Shown here one piece after another: positions 1 through 9,750 of a stretch of 64,000 nucleotides of DNA. Source of the stretch: Daphnia pulex (taxonomy: Eukaryota > Arthropoda > Branchiopoda > Diplostraca > Daphniidae); the NCBI RefSeq assembly GCF_021134715.1, contig NC_060021.1, positions 10,324,501 through 10,388,500 on the forward strand, read 5' to 3'. The notes under the pieces are model-generated. The model was given only the letters and a program-made list of their open reading frames with translations, made no database searches and was not told where the DNA came from. How positions within the stretch are numbered: the stretch's first letter is position 1; the number at the start of each line of letters is the position of its first letter. The position numbers and the translations under genes are program-made.

Positions 1-503
1 TGCAATTTGCATAGAGTTTAAGGTGGCAGAGAGGACCGAATTTACAAGACAACAAAACCACACAGCTGTGGCCTCTAGGTAAGTACCAGGCTACCTTTTC
101 ATCATAACAACAGAGGAGCGCAGTCGACCTTGACTATATATGGTCATACCGTACGGGGCTCCACTTCATCCGCTCGACAGCAACTCTCCACCAAACCAAC
201 AACATTCTGCTACATCTCTTTGCATTCCATACGAGAAGGCGATGAGAGACAACGCCCTAAAATCGTTGGTCATCACGACCAGCATGGAAATGATTGGTTG
301 ACTACCTAATAGGGGAGGTATTTTTGTTAAATAAGGGTGAATTTCGACCAGGAATCTCGACCCCACGATAGTCCCCGTGCTTCTGACTCTTCTTCGAGAC
401 GGTTCAAACCTACCCCGAGTGTTTTAAATATAGCCGGAGGTTCGACGGCTTTCTTCTAGTGGAACTGGCGAGTAAAAATAGGTTTTTTTCTTTTTCACAT
501 CTA

Positions 504-665
504 GACTCATTGAGAGGGCCAGAGGTTAGCGACGAACACAAACAACAAAAAGAAAAACTACCAGCAGATGATAAACACAAGGGCGATAGCGTTAAAACCG
601 ACAGACATGAACATGTCTGGTTACCAACATGTTGTCAAAAACAAAACAAAAATTCCAGTCAGTGA
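504..665 (+). CDS. Possible terminal exon of unknown gene
   Basis: A strong acceptor (a T-rich tract ending in CATCTAG) is followed directly by an open frame of about 53 codons ending in TGA at 663-665. The reading is hydrophilic and lysine-rich, for example GPEVSDEHKQQKEKLPADD, with a CC pair near the end. No family is recognised. The exon assignment rests only on the acceptor and the composition. A partner exon could be the open frame ending at the donor at base 78, but the phases do not match without another exon between them. It may be chance. Confidence 0.2.
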   Translation, partial: DSLRGPEVSDEHKQQKEKLPADDKHKGDSVKTDRHEHVWLPTCCQKQNKNSSQ

Positions 666-1351
666 CTTTTCTTGGAAGTTCAATTACCTGAGAAGCCACT
701 GGCTCGAGAATACTTTCGATGGTTTTCGTGTGAAAAACAGGCATTTTGGGTTGATAGTCGAGGCGTCGTCTGCAGTGCACACAGTTCCCCTCACGTAAGA
801 TCAACCACAAGAGTACGTAATATCTCTGCTAGATTTGTTAATCTCCTCTTTGGTGTAACACAAACCTTTCTTCGTGTCTTACTCAAGCCACGAATGAAAC
901 ACCACTGACTGTTCAGCTTTCACTGTGCGTCAAGTCTTTCGAGAATAGAGAGCCACAAGAGTACAAACGAATAGCAGACGACTAACATAAGCCCCGCCCA
1001 TTCACTGTCGAAAAAGCTTAAAACTCGGCTCTCTCTCAAATTTGTAGCTTTCTTACAACCTTAAGCCAACACCACATAAAAAAAAAATAAGAAAAGTTTC
1101 TTGTTTTTTTTCTTGTTACTTATCTGTAAGAGAAAACCCGATATCTTCCATGTACTAACGAATTATGCTGTATTCATTCAACACATTTTTTATCGGTGAA
1201 GACTCCAACGATGGTATTGGATATTATCAAATACTAATGATTTATTTGTAAATATTAGTAGAATTTTGAACTTAAAACGATCAGTTCTGGATTTTCGTAT
1301 AGCTGTAAGTTGTAACCTACAAACCAAGTTTGCTGCCATTATCACATCATC

Positions 1352-1483
1352 ATGGCGGTGTTAGCTCATGATATTCCGGATGTGGTATCGGGAAAAATAG
1401 GAGTGGGCGCCAAAAATCTTACTCAAAACAACGAAACTTACGCACGGGCACGCTCGTTAATGAAAGGACACGAAACGCTCTAA
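1352..1483 (+). CDS. Small ORF with good start context, unknown
   Basis: An ATG in the context CATCATGGCGG opens a 43-codon frame ending in TAA. It starts MAVLAHDIPDVVSGK and is unlike any family I know. The ATGGCGG core resembles YY1-type promoter or start motifs seen at animal 5' ends, so this could be a first exon or only a promoter-like motif. There is no clear splice donor inside it and no neighbouring exon that I can attach. Low confidence. Confidence 0.15.
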   Translation: MAVLAHDIPDVVSGKIGVGAKNLTQNNETYARARSLMKGHETL

Positions 1484-1813
1484 ATTAGATCGTCTACAGT
1501 TTCCAAGCTACTCCTAACCCGTCATGTCCGGCTGAAAATAACGCACACCCCCACATCCGCCTTCTATGCATGACTCATTCCGCAAATGGCAGATGAGCCT
1601 CTTCCGAATACACGTAGGATATACACACTATGTAGCATATCTAATTCTATGACTGAAAATTGGTTTCGCTACGCATTTTTCACAACACAGTTTTGTTAAA
1701 ATGACCAAATTTAATCGCTTCTCGGTCTTTTAACTGTGACACAAATTAGACGGGCAATTTGTAATTTCAAAAATATCTTTCTGCTACCTTATTTACTCTA
1801 GGGTAGCGATATT

Positions 1814-1819
1814 TTTATT
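1814..1819 (-). promoter_or_regulatory. Poly(A) signal of U2A' gene
   Basis: AATAAA on the minus strand, about 70 bases downstream of the U2A' stop codon, which is the expected place for the cleavage signal of that transcript. Confidence 0.6.
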
Positions 1820-1887
1820 ATCAAAGTGTAGTCCCACATTCACATTAACAGCTTGATACAAATTAATTTTTACCCGTGATGGCATTG

Positions 1888-3106
1888 TCATTTCTCCATG
1901 GGTTCATCTTCTTCCTCCTCCATATCTTCACCTACAACAATTCAAAAGTTTTAACAAACGAAACAAGGAAGTTGAAGACAGGATGTGAATTTACCATTTG
2001 CATTTCCGTTTTTGCTGGAGCCTTGGGTGGCTTTTCCAGGTACGACACCTGCCCTCAACATTTGGTTTAGACGTTCTACCTCTTCCAAGGTGGAGGCATT
2101 AGCAACAGCTTCTCGGATTGCACGAGCCTCCTCCGCAGATGCACCACCTACACAAAATAATTTAATAACATTTCTTAGGCTAACAAAACAAAACATTTGT
2201 GTTTTTTACCTATCGGTGCCTTATTTCCCGCTTCAGCTGAAAGAAACTTGCTTTTCTGGGCGATTTCTTTCGCCAATACTTTTCCTTTCTTTGATTTGAA
2301 TAGGTCTCGGGCGGCTTCTCTCTCCTTCAAATCAAGTTTTACATGAATAAGGAGGAAAATTCCTGATGTCAGGTAGAACATTATTACCTTAAGTTTTACT
2401 TTACGAAAATCCAACACCCTCAGGCTTGGCAACTTGTTTATCACATATGAACGATAATGTTGCTTATTTGCAACAGGATTGCTCAGTAGACTTAAATAGG
2501 TGAGTTTAGAGAATTCTGCTAATGGGTCAAGGTCGCCCAACTCTTGCAGATGATTATTTGTCAGGACAAGGGTTTCGAGGTTTGGAATGACTTCACCTAA
2601 TCCATCAGCAATGCGTCTACAGATTTTAAAGAATCATTTGCATGAAATTAAATTTGTGAATAATACAACAAAAAACTTACAAGATTCTGTTGTTGTTTAG
2701 GAGAAGACTTTTAATTCGTCTCAGCAAGGGAAAACCATCCAATTTCCTTATGTCATTATCTGAAAAATCTATTGTGTCAAACTGATCCTGAAAAAAGAAA
2801 ACACTCCAGTAACTGTTCAGCATGATTACACTACAAATTTACTTACTAAAGTTGCTCCTAGGTTTTCAATTACAGGAATCTTGTAACCTAAAATGATGAC
2901 AAAAAATAGCTGTATTTTCACGAAATATTTTTACAATTACATCACTTTTTTTAAGCCAACACAAAAAACTTTTGAACTTTAGTAACTGACTGAATGAGAT
3001 TGAAGCTGAACGCCGGTTACATACCTCTTAAATCTAGTTCTCTTTCTTTGATGGCATTCGTGTACTGGTGGCTCAAGTGAATGACCTCAGCCGTCAACTT
3101 CACCAT
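1888..3106 (-). CDS. SNRPA1: U2 small nuclear ribonucleoprotein A' (U2A')
   Basis: This is a U2 snRNP protein that pairs with U2B'' and binds stem-loop IV of U2 snRNA, acting in branch-point recognition in the nucleus. I built seven exons by eye: 3106-3025, 2887-2847, 2787-2681, 2616-2388, 2324-2210, 2147-1995 and 1931-1888. All introns are GT-AG, 59 to 137 bases long, and every phase joins correctly. The product is 256 residues, close to the 255 of the human protein as I recall it. It begins MVKLTAEVIHLSHQYTNA, followed by the ELDLRGYKIPVIENLGATLD block, the leucine-rich repeats (FSDNDIRKLDGFPLL, LVLTNNHLQELGDLDPL), the LRR cap (NPVANKQHYRSYVI, RVLDFRKVKLKER) and the C-terminal helix ANASTLEEVERLNQML. 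It ends in an acidic tail (EDMEEEEDEPMEK). The start ATG has GAAA immediately upstream. Nothing appears broken. It is divergent from DBR1. Confidence 0.96.
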
Positions 3107-3602
3107 TTTCTTTTTGGCTTTTTAAACCTTAAACACGTAATTGAATTTGGGAAAAGATGCAATTAAAACTTGAACAAAATGTTTTTGCACGTTTGTAGTT
3201 GACAAATCTAGGGATATCTAAGTGACGCCATGTGCGATGTTGCAACTCATTTCCGAATACATTTCCAAACAGGAAATTAACTTTTCAAACTAAAGTTTTA
3301 TCAAAGGTTTTGTGCATCTGTAGCTTTTTATCTTGAAATATAAATACTTTTCTAAACTAAAGTATTTAAATTTGTCAACAAAATTAAAAAAAATTATAAA
3401 CGTTAGAAAATATATGAAAATGGCTGTGTTTTTGCCGCTAGGTTTTAAGCAGACGACAATAGCCACGAACGATTCGGCTTCCAGTAAAACTGTAAACAAC
3501 TTCAAAATATTGAGTTTGTGTTGTAACTTGAAAGCAAGTTATCAACTTTGAAACAGCATTTGACATTTATCTTAAAATATCAAGTTAAAGACAGTATAAA
3601 AC
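3107..3602. promoter_or_regulatory. Shared intergenic promoter region, U2A'/DBR1
   Basis: These 496 bases separate the two divergent start codons. The segment is AT-rich in the middle (about 3340-3420) and has no tandem repeat. I see no clear TATA box correctly placed for either gene. The ATGs lie at the outer edges, so both 5' leaders and both promoters must fit here unless there are unseen upstream noncoding exons. Short open frames inside it overlap on both strands and look like chance. Confidence 0.6.
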
Positions 3603-5416
3603 ATGATTATTGCTGTTGAAGGGTGCGCTCATGGTGAACTTGATCAAATTTACCGGTCTGTCGAGAATTTGGCGAGGCAAAGAAATGTCAAAGTTGATTT
3701 GCTCATCTGTTGTGGAGATTTTCAAGCTGTTCGAAACGAAAGTGACTTACAATGCATGGCAGTACCTGACAAATTCCGTCATATCTGTACATTCTACAAG
3801 TATTTATTTATAATTGTTTTAGACAAATAAGAGTTTATTGTAATTGTTACTGTTTTTTTCAATATCAGGTATTATAATGGTGAATTGAAAGCACCAATTT
3901 TAACTATTTTCATTGGAGGCAATCATGAAGCATCAAACTATCTACAAGAACTTGCATATGGAGGCTGGGTTGCTCCAAATATATATTATCTTGGCTATGC
4001 TGGTGTAGTCAAGTTTGGTGGCATCAGAATAGCGGGAATATCAGGCATCTTTAAAGGACATGATTACTTGAAAGGACATTTTGAAAAACCTCCCTACACA
4101 AACAGCACTATGAGATCAGCTTATCATGTTCGTAGTCTTGAAGTATTTCGCTTGAAACAGGTAATTACATTTTGATTGTTTTAAAGATTAAAAACTTAAA
4201 TGTCTTTTAATTTTCAGTTAAAAGAAGACATAGATATTTTTATTTCACATGATTGGCCTCGTGGTGTCTACAATTATGCAGATACCAGAGAACTTCTGCA
4301 TTGGAAACCATTCTTTCGGTTTGAAATAGTGTTACCTAATTGTTCCAAAACACAATTCAATTTACACATTTCTTTCTTTCCCCTTCCAGTGATGAGATAG
4401 CCCAAAATGTATTGGGAAGTCAAGCTGGAGAAACATTACTTCACGAATTGAAGCCTAAACATTGGTTTGCTGCCCACCTTCATTGTAGGTTTGCTGCTAC
4501 AATCCAACATAATGAAAAACAATCAACTCAATTTCTAGCACTTGATAAGTGTCTTCCAAGACGTCAGTACCTTGAAGTAAGATTTAATTCAGAATATTCT
4601 CGAAAAATTTAACAATTTAACTGTTGGGTATATCTAAAAGTTGGTGGAAATTCCACATGATTCCACCCAAAATTTGGAGTTGTGTTATGATCCGCATTGG
4701 TTAGCAATTCTTCGGTCAACTAACCATTTAATGAGTGTTCGTCCAACTACTCAGTACATGCCAAGTGGAGGTCCTGGATGCACTGAAAGGTGACACAAAA
4801 GCATTAGTTTTTATTTTTATGGATGCTGACCTTTTTTTATGTAAGATGGAACTTTAATCCAAACGAAGAAGAAATAGAACAAGTGAAAACTATCTTTGAC
4901 AACGACTACAAAATTCCGTCAAATTTCTCCTTAACTGCTGAACCATTTAAGCCTCGACCAAATTACAACAGAAATGCTCAGCAAGCACAAGCGCAATTGA
5001 ATCCTCAAACTACACAATTTTGCGAAAAGCTTGGTATCGACGATCCCCTCGAAAAATTGATTGGGAAACCGATTATCCTCACTGCTCCCGTAGTTAATCC
5101 AGACGAAATTGCTCTTGAAGATGACGATGAAGAAGAAGAGACAGGTGACCATACTGAGGAGGTAGCTGGGCAGGACAATGGTATATTCTTTGTCGATACC
5201 AAACCGCTGAAGAGAAGTAAAATGAGTTTACCGCAGCCGCAAAATGAAACACATGAGGAAGAACCACATACTGCGGAAAAGGAAGCTCCCTTAGGAGGGA
5301 TTTTGGATGAAAACGATTCAAGTGCTAAAGTAGATGATCAAGATGTACCTACTACCGTAAAGAAATTTAAACGACGCAACCAAGAACTTTACATGGACCC
5401 GGAAAGTTCTACATAG
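3603..5416 (+). CDS. DBR1: Lariat debranching enzyme (RNA 2'-5' debranching)
   Basis: This nuclear metallophosphoesterase hydrolyses the 2'-5' branch bond of excised intron lariats. I built six exons: 3603-3799, 3869-4160, 4218-4318, 4390-4576, 4641-4789 and 4846-5416. Introns are GT-AG, 56 to 71 bases, all in phase, giving 498 residues (human about 544). Active-site blocks are all present: C8 and H10 in [10 protein letters not shown]39 in [11 protein letters not shown]84-H85 in FIGGNHEAS, the lariat-recognition region ([20 protein letters not shown]), SHDWP, and the paired histidines in FAAHLHCRF. The C-terminal debranching domain carries [15 protein letters not shown] variable acidic linker follows, and the basic motif [11 protein letters not shown] near the end is a likely nuclear signal. 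The first-position Cys in place of Asp is normal for this family. The enzyme appears intact. Confidence 0.97.
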
Positions 5417-5452
5417 CTTTTAAAAATTAAAAAAGAGATGACCTGATTTTTC

Positions 5453-5458
5453 AATAAA
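5453..5458 (+). promoter_or_regulatory. Poly(A) signal of DBR1
   Basis: AATAAA lies 37 bases after the DBR1 stop codon and is followed by T- and G-containing sequence. It implies a very short 3' UTR. Confidence 0.7.
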
Positions 5459-5958
5459 ATCTACTTGGAAAAAATGCATATTTTGCTATCTATTTACTTC
5501 GTTTAAGTTTTTTGCCATTTTAAATTTTCCAACAGTTGTATTCTTATTTAAGTAGGTAGTTTTCAGAAGGCAAGATAGGCAGAGTACGTTTACCTTGAAA
5601 CATCACAGTTGTAGCTAATATTCAAGATAGAAAAATGTTATAGCCAATATGGAATGAGCTAGATAGGAGAAGATATGAAATTAAGACAAAATAATTGTAC
5701 GAATGTTTGCATATTTGCACCAATCCATCCCAACATAGTTGCAAATTCTTAGGATTTGTAGGGGAAGTTTTTTACCGGAAAATTGTATTGGACAATTTTA
5801 TGTCCGTGGAATATTTAAATTAATTTCTCCGTTATGCGGGTTCTGAAAACTAAGTAAAGTAAGAATGTGTCGTTGAAATCCAATACTGGAATTTGATTGG
5901 TCATTTTGGAGTAGTGGGCCGCTCCTGTGTCATCGTAGTCAAGAATCCGTGTTTAAGT
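5459..5958. other. Spacer downstream of DBR1
   Basis: AT-rich DNA between the DBR1 poly(A) signal and the end of the disrupted minus-strand locus. I see no open frame worth reporting, no repeat tract and no structured element. It probably contains the 3' end of the neighbouring minus-strand transcription unit, if that unit is expressed. Confidence 0.5.
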
Positions 5959-6784
5959 CTAGGATGTTTTCAGCACTGCTTTGAAGTTGTTCTCCTTTAA
6001 TTTACGTCGAATCATAATGTTGAATGAATCGTTTACTCCTTCTCTATTATGCGAGACACGATCTATATCCATCTTGTATTGATTGCAGTACAACCTTTAT
6101 TAATCATAAAAGAAGTCAATCCACTGTCTGTTTAAAAATACCAACAAGCTCATTTTAAACATACCAAACACGGAAGGTTCTGTCCTCCTAGAATTTTTAG
6201 GTCTGAGATCTGGTCCTTGTTTAATAATCTTCAAAGGTGATCTCACAGCCTTGGATGTAGATAAAAATGAGAAACCAATGGATCACTATATCGATTGGTA
6301 AACGTTAGTTGCAACTCCAAAAACTAAAATGTAGAACAAAATACCTGAAGTTAAAGTGTGTTCCGGGTGGGACAGGTGGCTGGAACGTGAGAAGAAAGCA
6401 TGCAACGCACACGTTCTCCCATTCAGACTTGACATCGTTACGGACGTCGAGGACGTTTTCCTCTTATATTCAGTTTTCCTACTTCGTACACGCAGAAGGA
6501 ATTAATGGTCTGAGACTTCCTGGGCCCATCCGACATGGCGACAACACCTTTCCGTCTTAGCCCTTCCACGGCTTCAAGCGGAAAACGGAATCCTCGGTCT
6601 CCAGTCGAAACTGGTGGAAGTTACGTTGCAGGCAAAAGTTGAGTTTGAGTAAGTCGAGACAGCCCTCAACGGAAAAGTATTGCCAGCACGATGTTTTCAT
6701 TCCAGTGGATGTCCTCACTATGGTACAACGGCATTTTCAGCCAGTGCCTATAAGTTTGGAAGCGTGCCTTTCATGACGGGATAT
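5959..6784 (-). pseudogene. Disrupted coding region, downstream half
   Basis: On the minus strand an acceptor-like TTATTACAG ends at 6785. It is followed by coding-like sequence that changes frame repeatedly. One frame reads RHWLKMPLYHSEDIHWNENI until a stop near 6675. A second frame then continues with GCLDLLKLNFCLQRNFHQF up to a stop. The first frame resumes with RKSQTINSFCVYEVGKLNI, and a later piece reads LKIIKQGPDLRPKNSRR up to a good donor (TTTG|GTATGT, exon end 6165). The last piece, 6072-5959, reads MDIDRVSHNREGVNDSFNI and ends in TAG. Some frame changes could be missed introns, but the spacing is too tight for all of them. I recognise no family. A decayed gene continuous with the upstream half is the simplest reading. 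Confidence 0.4.
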
Positions 6785-6865
6785 CTGTAATAAAAAGAAT
6801 TCCAAGGGTGTATATAAAAACACAACAACCTGTACATTCTCCTGAATTACGCTCGTATTTTCAAA

Positions 6866-7607
6866 CTATTTTTCACTCAACAAGAGCTCCATAAGGAATT
6901 GTTTGTTTTTCTTATCATCATCCGAATTGTTTGGGGGGAGGGGGGGTGGCAATTGCTTGAGGTGAGCCGCGATCATTTGCAACTCATTCGTACTGAAAAT
7001 GATAAAAGTAAAATTTAATTTTTACGCCACAGGTTTTCAAGAGCAAAAAAAAGAATACCAAAGCTAATTCCATACCCAGAGTCGGGTAAGGCTTTTGAAA
7101 TGTTTAGTGAGCGCTCCACGAGTAAATGATGCTGGCCACGTTGGTCGGTGCAAACTGCCTCAACTCGAGTAAAGTATTTGACAATTAGTCGAATACGGTT
7201 GATTTAAAAACGGGCGGTGGTAGACTTTTAGGATCCGTGTCCTAAAAAATTTGGTTCATTCTTTAAAACCAAGTCCCCATTTTCCATCAACTTCTTAATA
7301 AAAAGACTCGGAAAATTTTCTTTAAGTTTTAGAAGAATCTAAAACAAAAAAAAAGACAATGTTAATTCAATTTAGAATTTTCTCATCATAATTGTAAGTT
7401 TTAGTGTTGGTTTAAGGTTTTGTCTAGGAGTATGGTACACCTGGGTGGTTAGAAAACATTCCCGAATCCTAATTTAATTCTTTAAGCTACTTTTTAATTT
7501 AGGATTCCTACTAATTCTGGACAGTTTTTTTTGTAAAAAAAGTCTTGATTAACATTTGCATGTTCGACCACAGATAAAGAGTTGTTATTTATCTGTGGTT
7601 CCGACAT
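6866..7607 (-). pseudogene. Unknown spliced gene or pseudogene, N-terminal half
   Basis: A gene-like structure on the minus strand. The ATG at 7607 opens MSEPQINNNSLSVVEHAN to a possible donor after 7512. A second exon, 7338-7076, follows a T-rich acceptor (TTTTTTGTTTTAG) and ends at a GTATGG donor. A third exon, 6992-6866, follows CATTTTCAG and ends in TAG. The three parts sum to 486 bases in one consistent frame. However, that frame contains TAA at 7230-7228 and again at 7206-7204. Either this is a pseudogene, or a 111-base intron (7269-7159, GTTTTA...GAG, phase 0 on both sides) removes both stops. Readings include KENFPSLFIKKLMENGDL, HHLLVERSLNISKALPDSG and KQLPPPLPPNNSDDDKKNK. No family is recognised. 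A noncoding first exon with a GTAAGT donor (exon end 7751) sits upstream. Confidence 0.45.
7567..7599. repeat. Perfect 12-bp inverted repeat
   Basis: ACCACAGATAAA (7567-7578) is mirrored by TTTATCTGTGGT (7588-7599) across a 9-base spacer. In RNA from either strand this would fold into a stable hairpin. It falls just after the ATG at 7607 of the disrupted minus-strand locus. Each arm also contains a Runx-type core (TGTGGT). Confidence 0.7.
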
Positions 7608-7850
7608 TTTAGTACCCCCACGTGAGGTGCAATAGATTTTATCTTAACTAAACAAAGAATTAACACACACACAAATGTGAATTATGCAACCTAAAGTGTT
7701 TAGAACAGTTTACATCACTGACACATTACACAAAATTCACTACAACTTACGATTTCAGCGCAGCAAGCAATCGGAAAAAACAAGAAACAACACATCGAGA
7801 TGGTAGTATAGTATGGCGCCACTTCCTACTGAAAAATGAAATAACGGGGG
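7608..7850 (-). promoter_or_regulatory. Putative 5' leader of the disrupted gene
   Basis: Upstream of the ATG at 7607, on the minus strand, a noncoding exon could end at 7751 (ATC|GTAAGT) and splice to an acceptor (CTTTGTTTAG) before 7647, removing a 103-base intron. Before it, around 7805-7830, is a GC-richer patch with GGAAGTGGCGCCAT on the minus strand, which resembles an ETS-like promoter element. No TATA box is evident. The assignment depends on the gene model being right. Confidence 0.3.
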
Positions 7851-8429
7851 GAAAAAGACGTGCAGGGTTGCCATCCTTTTTAATACATTGCACTTTAAAT
7901 GTGACCCCTAGATGGCGTTGAACATATTTTATTGGTTAAAAAGTGAACTTTTTTGAATTTAGAAGCAAACAACTCCACATAACATATTATCACATTAACG
8001 GTATCTTTGCCGTTGATAATTCTCCCACAACTGCTAGTCTATTATTCTTTAATCAGTATTGCCATCGCTTAAAACTTTATTAACTAGGCCTACTAGGTAG
8101 TATGTGTAAGATTGCTCAAATTCAAACCAAATATACATCAGTAATATGGTAATAATGAAAGCGCATAGAAAAGAGCGAGTGACAAACAAGACGGGTAAAG
8201 GTGACACAAATAGTAGGGCCTATGTTATTGTAGTTTAGATCTTTTCCCAAAGACTTTTTTCCCTGTATATAAGATATTACCATAACGGAAACCAGACAAA
8301 AAACAGATCCGCGATCTCCACAACCTAAGCCCAACAAAGCCTGAATAGCTAATGATTTCCTACTGTTGGTCAGCTTCAATACACCTCCAAACGTTAGATC
8401 GCAATCAACTATTCATGAGGCTCACGAAT
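7851..8429. other. Spacer with weak coding traces
   Basis: Mostly AT-rich sequence. The minus strand from about 8395 to 8260 has an open reading (GVLKLTNSRKSLAIQALLG) in a different frame from the neighbouring candidate exon at 8430-8639. It could be its decayed continuation. Nothing here is recognisable as a known family. Confidence 0.3.
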
Positions 8430-8639
8430 TTAGATGTATTCCTTCGAGTCTTTTGCTGCTGGAGTTGTATCTTGATTCTTGAATCCAACCAACATACACA
8501 TTAACAACGCATAGACAAGGTTTCGTGCAGGTTTCGTGACACTTGTCATTTGAAAATAACCGAGTTCTACTTTATTTGACTTGTATAAGGTTTCCGGTGA
8601 TGCAAGGTTATGGCTCACACTGACAAAGTGATAAACTGT
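8430..8639 (-). CDS. Possible terminal exon of unknown gene
   Basis: On the minus strand an acceptor (CCCCTGTTACAG) is followed by about 69 open codons ending in TAA. Readings include SHNLASPETLYKSNKVELGYF and TKPARNLVYALLMCMLVGF. The balanced composition is unlike the low-complexity chance frames elsewhere in the window. No upstream exon with a matching donor was found. The TKPARNL stretch vaguely recalls the helix start of BEN domains, but the rest does not follow, so I do not assign it. It may be a relic related to the disrupted locus at 5959-7607. Confidence 0.25.
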   Translation of the reverse strand, partial: TVYHFVSVSHNLASPETLYKSNKVELGYFQMTSVTKPARNLVYALLMCMLVGFKNQDTTPAAKDSKEYI

Positions 8640-8858
8640 AACAGGGGAGGCTATACAAATAAGTCAACTTTCCTCTACAAGAATTAGCTAGTCCAGTTTT
8701 TTATTCCGTAAAAGATTTTCATATAGGCTAGACAAAAGCCATGATCGGAATGCTATTGTATGGTTTATTATACTATACGTGGATATTTATAACGAAAACC
8801 AAGATTAAGTCAAATTTGCTTTTACATTCTGATGTCATTTTGTAGGAAATAACAATAA

Positions 8859-8880
8859 AACCAAGATGTTCATCTTGGTT
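8859..8880. repeat. Short perfect palindrome
   Basis: AACCAAGATG and CATCTTGGTT form a 10-bp perfect inverted repeat with only TT between the arms. No gene is attached. It could be a dimeric factor site or a chance hairpin. Confidence 0.6.
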
Positions 8881-9552
8881 AATATTTATCTAAGTTAAAA
8901 CATTTCCGTTGTGGAATGACACTCACCAACCAGGCTGGAAATGGCGAGAAAAAACAAATGCATATCACATTGATTTCCCTATGATTCTGTGTGAAGTCGG
9001 TTACAGTATTACATTTTTATATGTAGATCACGCACATCTGTGTACGCAATCATCATCTGCATCTTAAGCGCTGCACCTGTTCTGCATAACAACGTCACAT
9101 GTGACATAATAATCTTCCTGCCGCTTTATTAATTTCACAGGGGGGAAAAAGGAGAAAAGTCAAACATTTTAGAAAGTAGAAAGTCGATTGTTCTAAATTA
9201 TTTAACTTCTTCAACGTAACAGTCCCTGACTACTCCACAAAACCTGGTTGGCATCTCAATTAAATGGAAAGAAAGAAAGAAAAAAACGGGTTATACGCAT
9301 TTAGACGATAGGCATTTGGAGCTTGCAAGTTGCGCTCACTGTGTTTGAATGAGTGCCAGATGGTTACGGCCAACTGTACAATTCTCTTCTCAGTGGTGTG
9401 TTCATAGCATTTGTAATAGTGTTAAAGCTGTGTGTGAAGGTGGTGATGATGATCGCTGCAGTTTTATCCCAATATTTCCCCCCCCCCCTTTCAAAAGTGC
9501 CTTGATGTAATTTGGTCGTCTCTAAAGCAATAGTTGAGGAACACCCACCTGT

Positions 9553-9750
9553 GTGGCCACACATGCAGACCGGCCCCACGATGAGCGGTTGATTGGCTCA
9601 GCCTCTTCCGATTCTCAACGATCATCGCTACTCTCTTGCCGCATTTCTTTGTACGCTTATGCACTTCATCGCAGTGGCCAGCAAATTATGTTTTATGACG
9701 ACCCAAGTCAAATCCAGAATATCTCACGGTCCCTCCACCTGGAAATGTGA
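9553..9750 (+). CDS. Weak exon candidate
   Basis: An acceptor-like CACATGCAG is followed by about 60 open codons ending in TGA at 9748-9750. Readings include PHDERLIGSASSDSQRSSLL and GQQIMFYDDPSQIQNISRSL. The frame has no ATG at its start, so it could only be a downstream exon. No partner exon is visible and no family is recognised. Reported because it is not low-complexity; it may still be chance. Confidence 0.15.
   Translation: MATHADRPHDERLIGSASSDSQRSSLLSCRISLYAYALHRSGQQIMFYDDPSQIQNISRSLHLEM

Larger units (their letters stand above)
1..1813. other. Left flank, no secure gene
   Basis: No recognisable protein is encoded here. Three weak coding hints exist. The plus-strand frame starting at base 2 is open to a consensus splice donor (AG|GTAAGT, GT at 79-80). 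A pyrimidine-rich acceptor ends at about 503 and is followed by an open hydrophilic frame to a stop at 663-665. A 43-codon ATG frame spans 1352-1483. The two splice signals do not combine in phase when joined directly, so they do not prove a gene. The rest is AT-rich sequence without tandem repeats, less repetitive than the DNA beyond 10 kb. Confidence 0.5.

Noticed and set aside
384..430. Possible tRNA, from GGTTCAAAC resembling a B box
   Set aside because: No matching A box or cloverleaf arms at the right distance.
3290..3551. Overlapping open frames on both strands in the U2A'/DBR1 interval
   Set aside because: AT-rich Phe/Lys readings on both strands of the same DNA, between two firm promoters. 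Chance is the better explanation.
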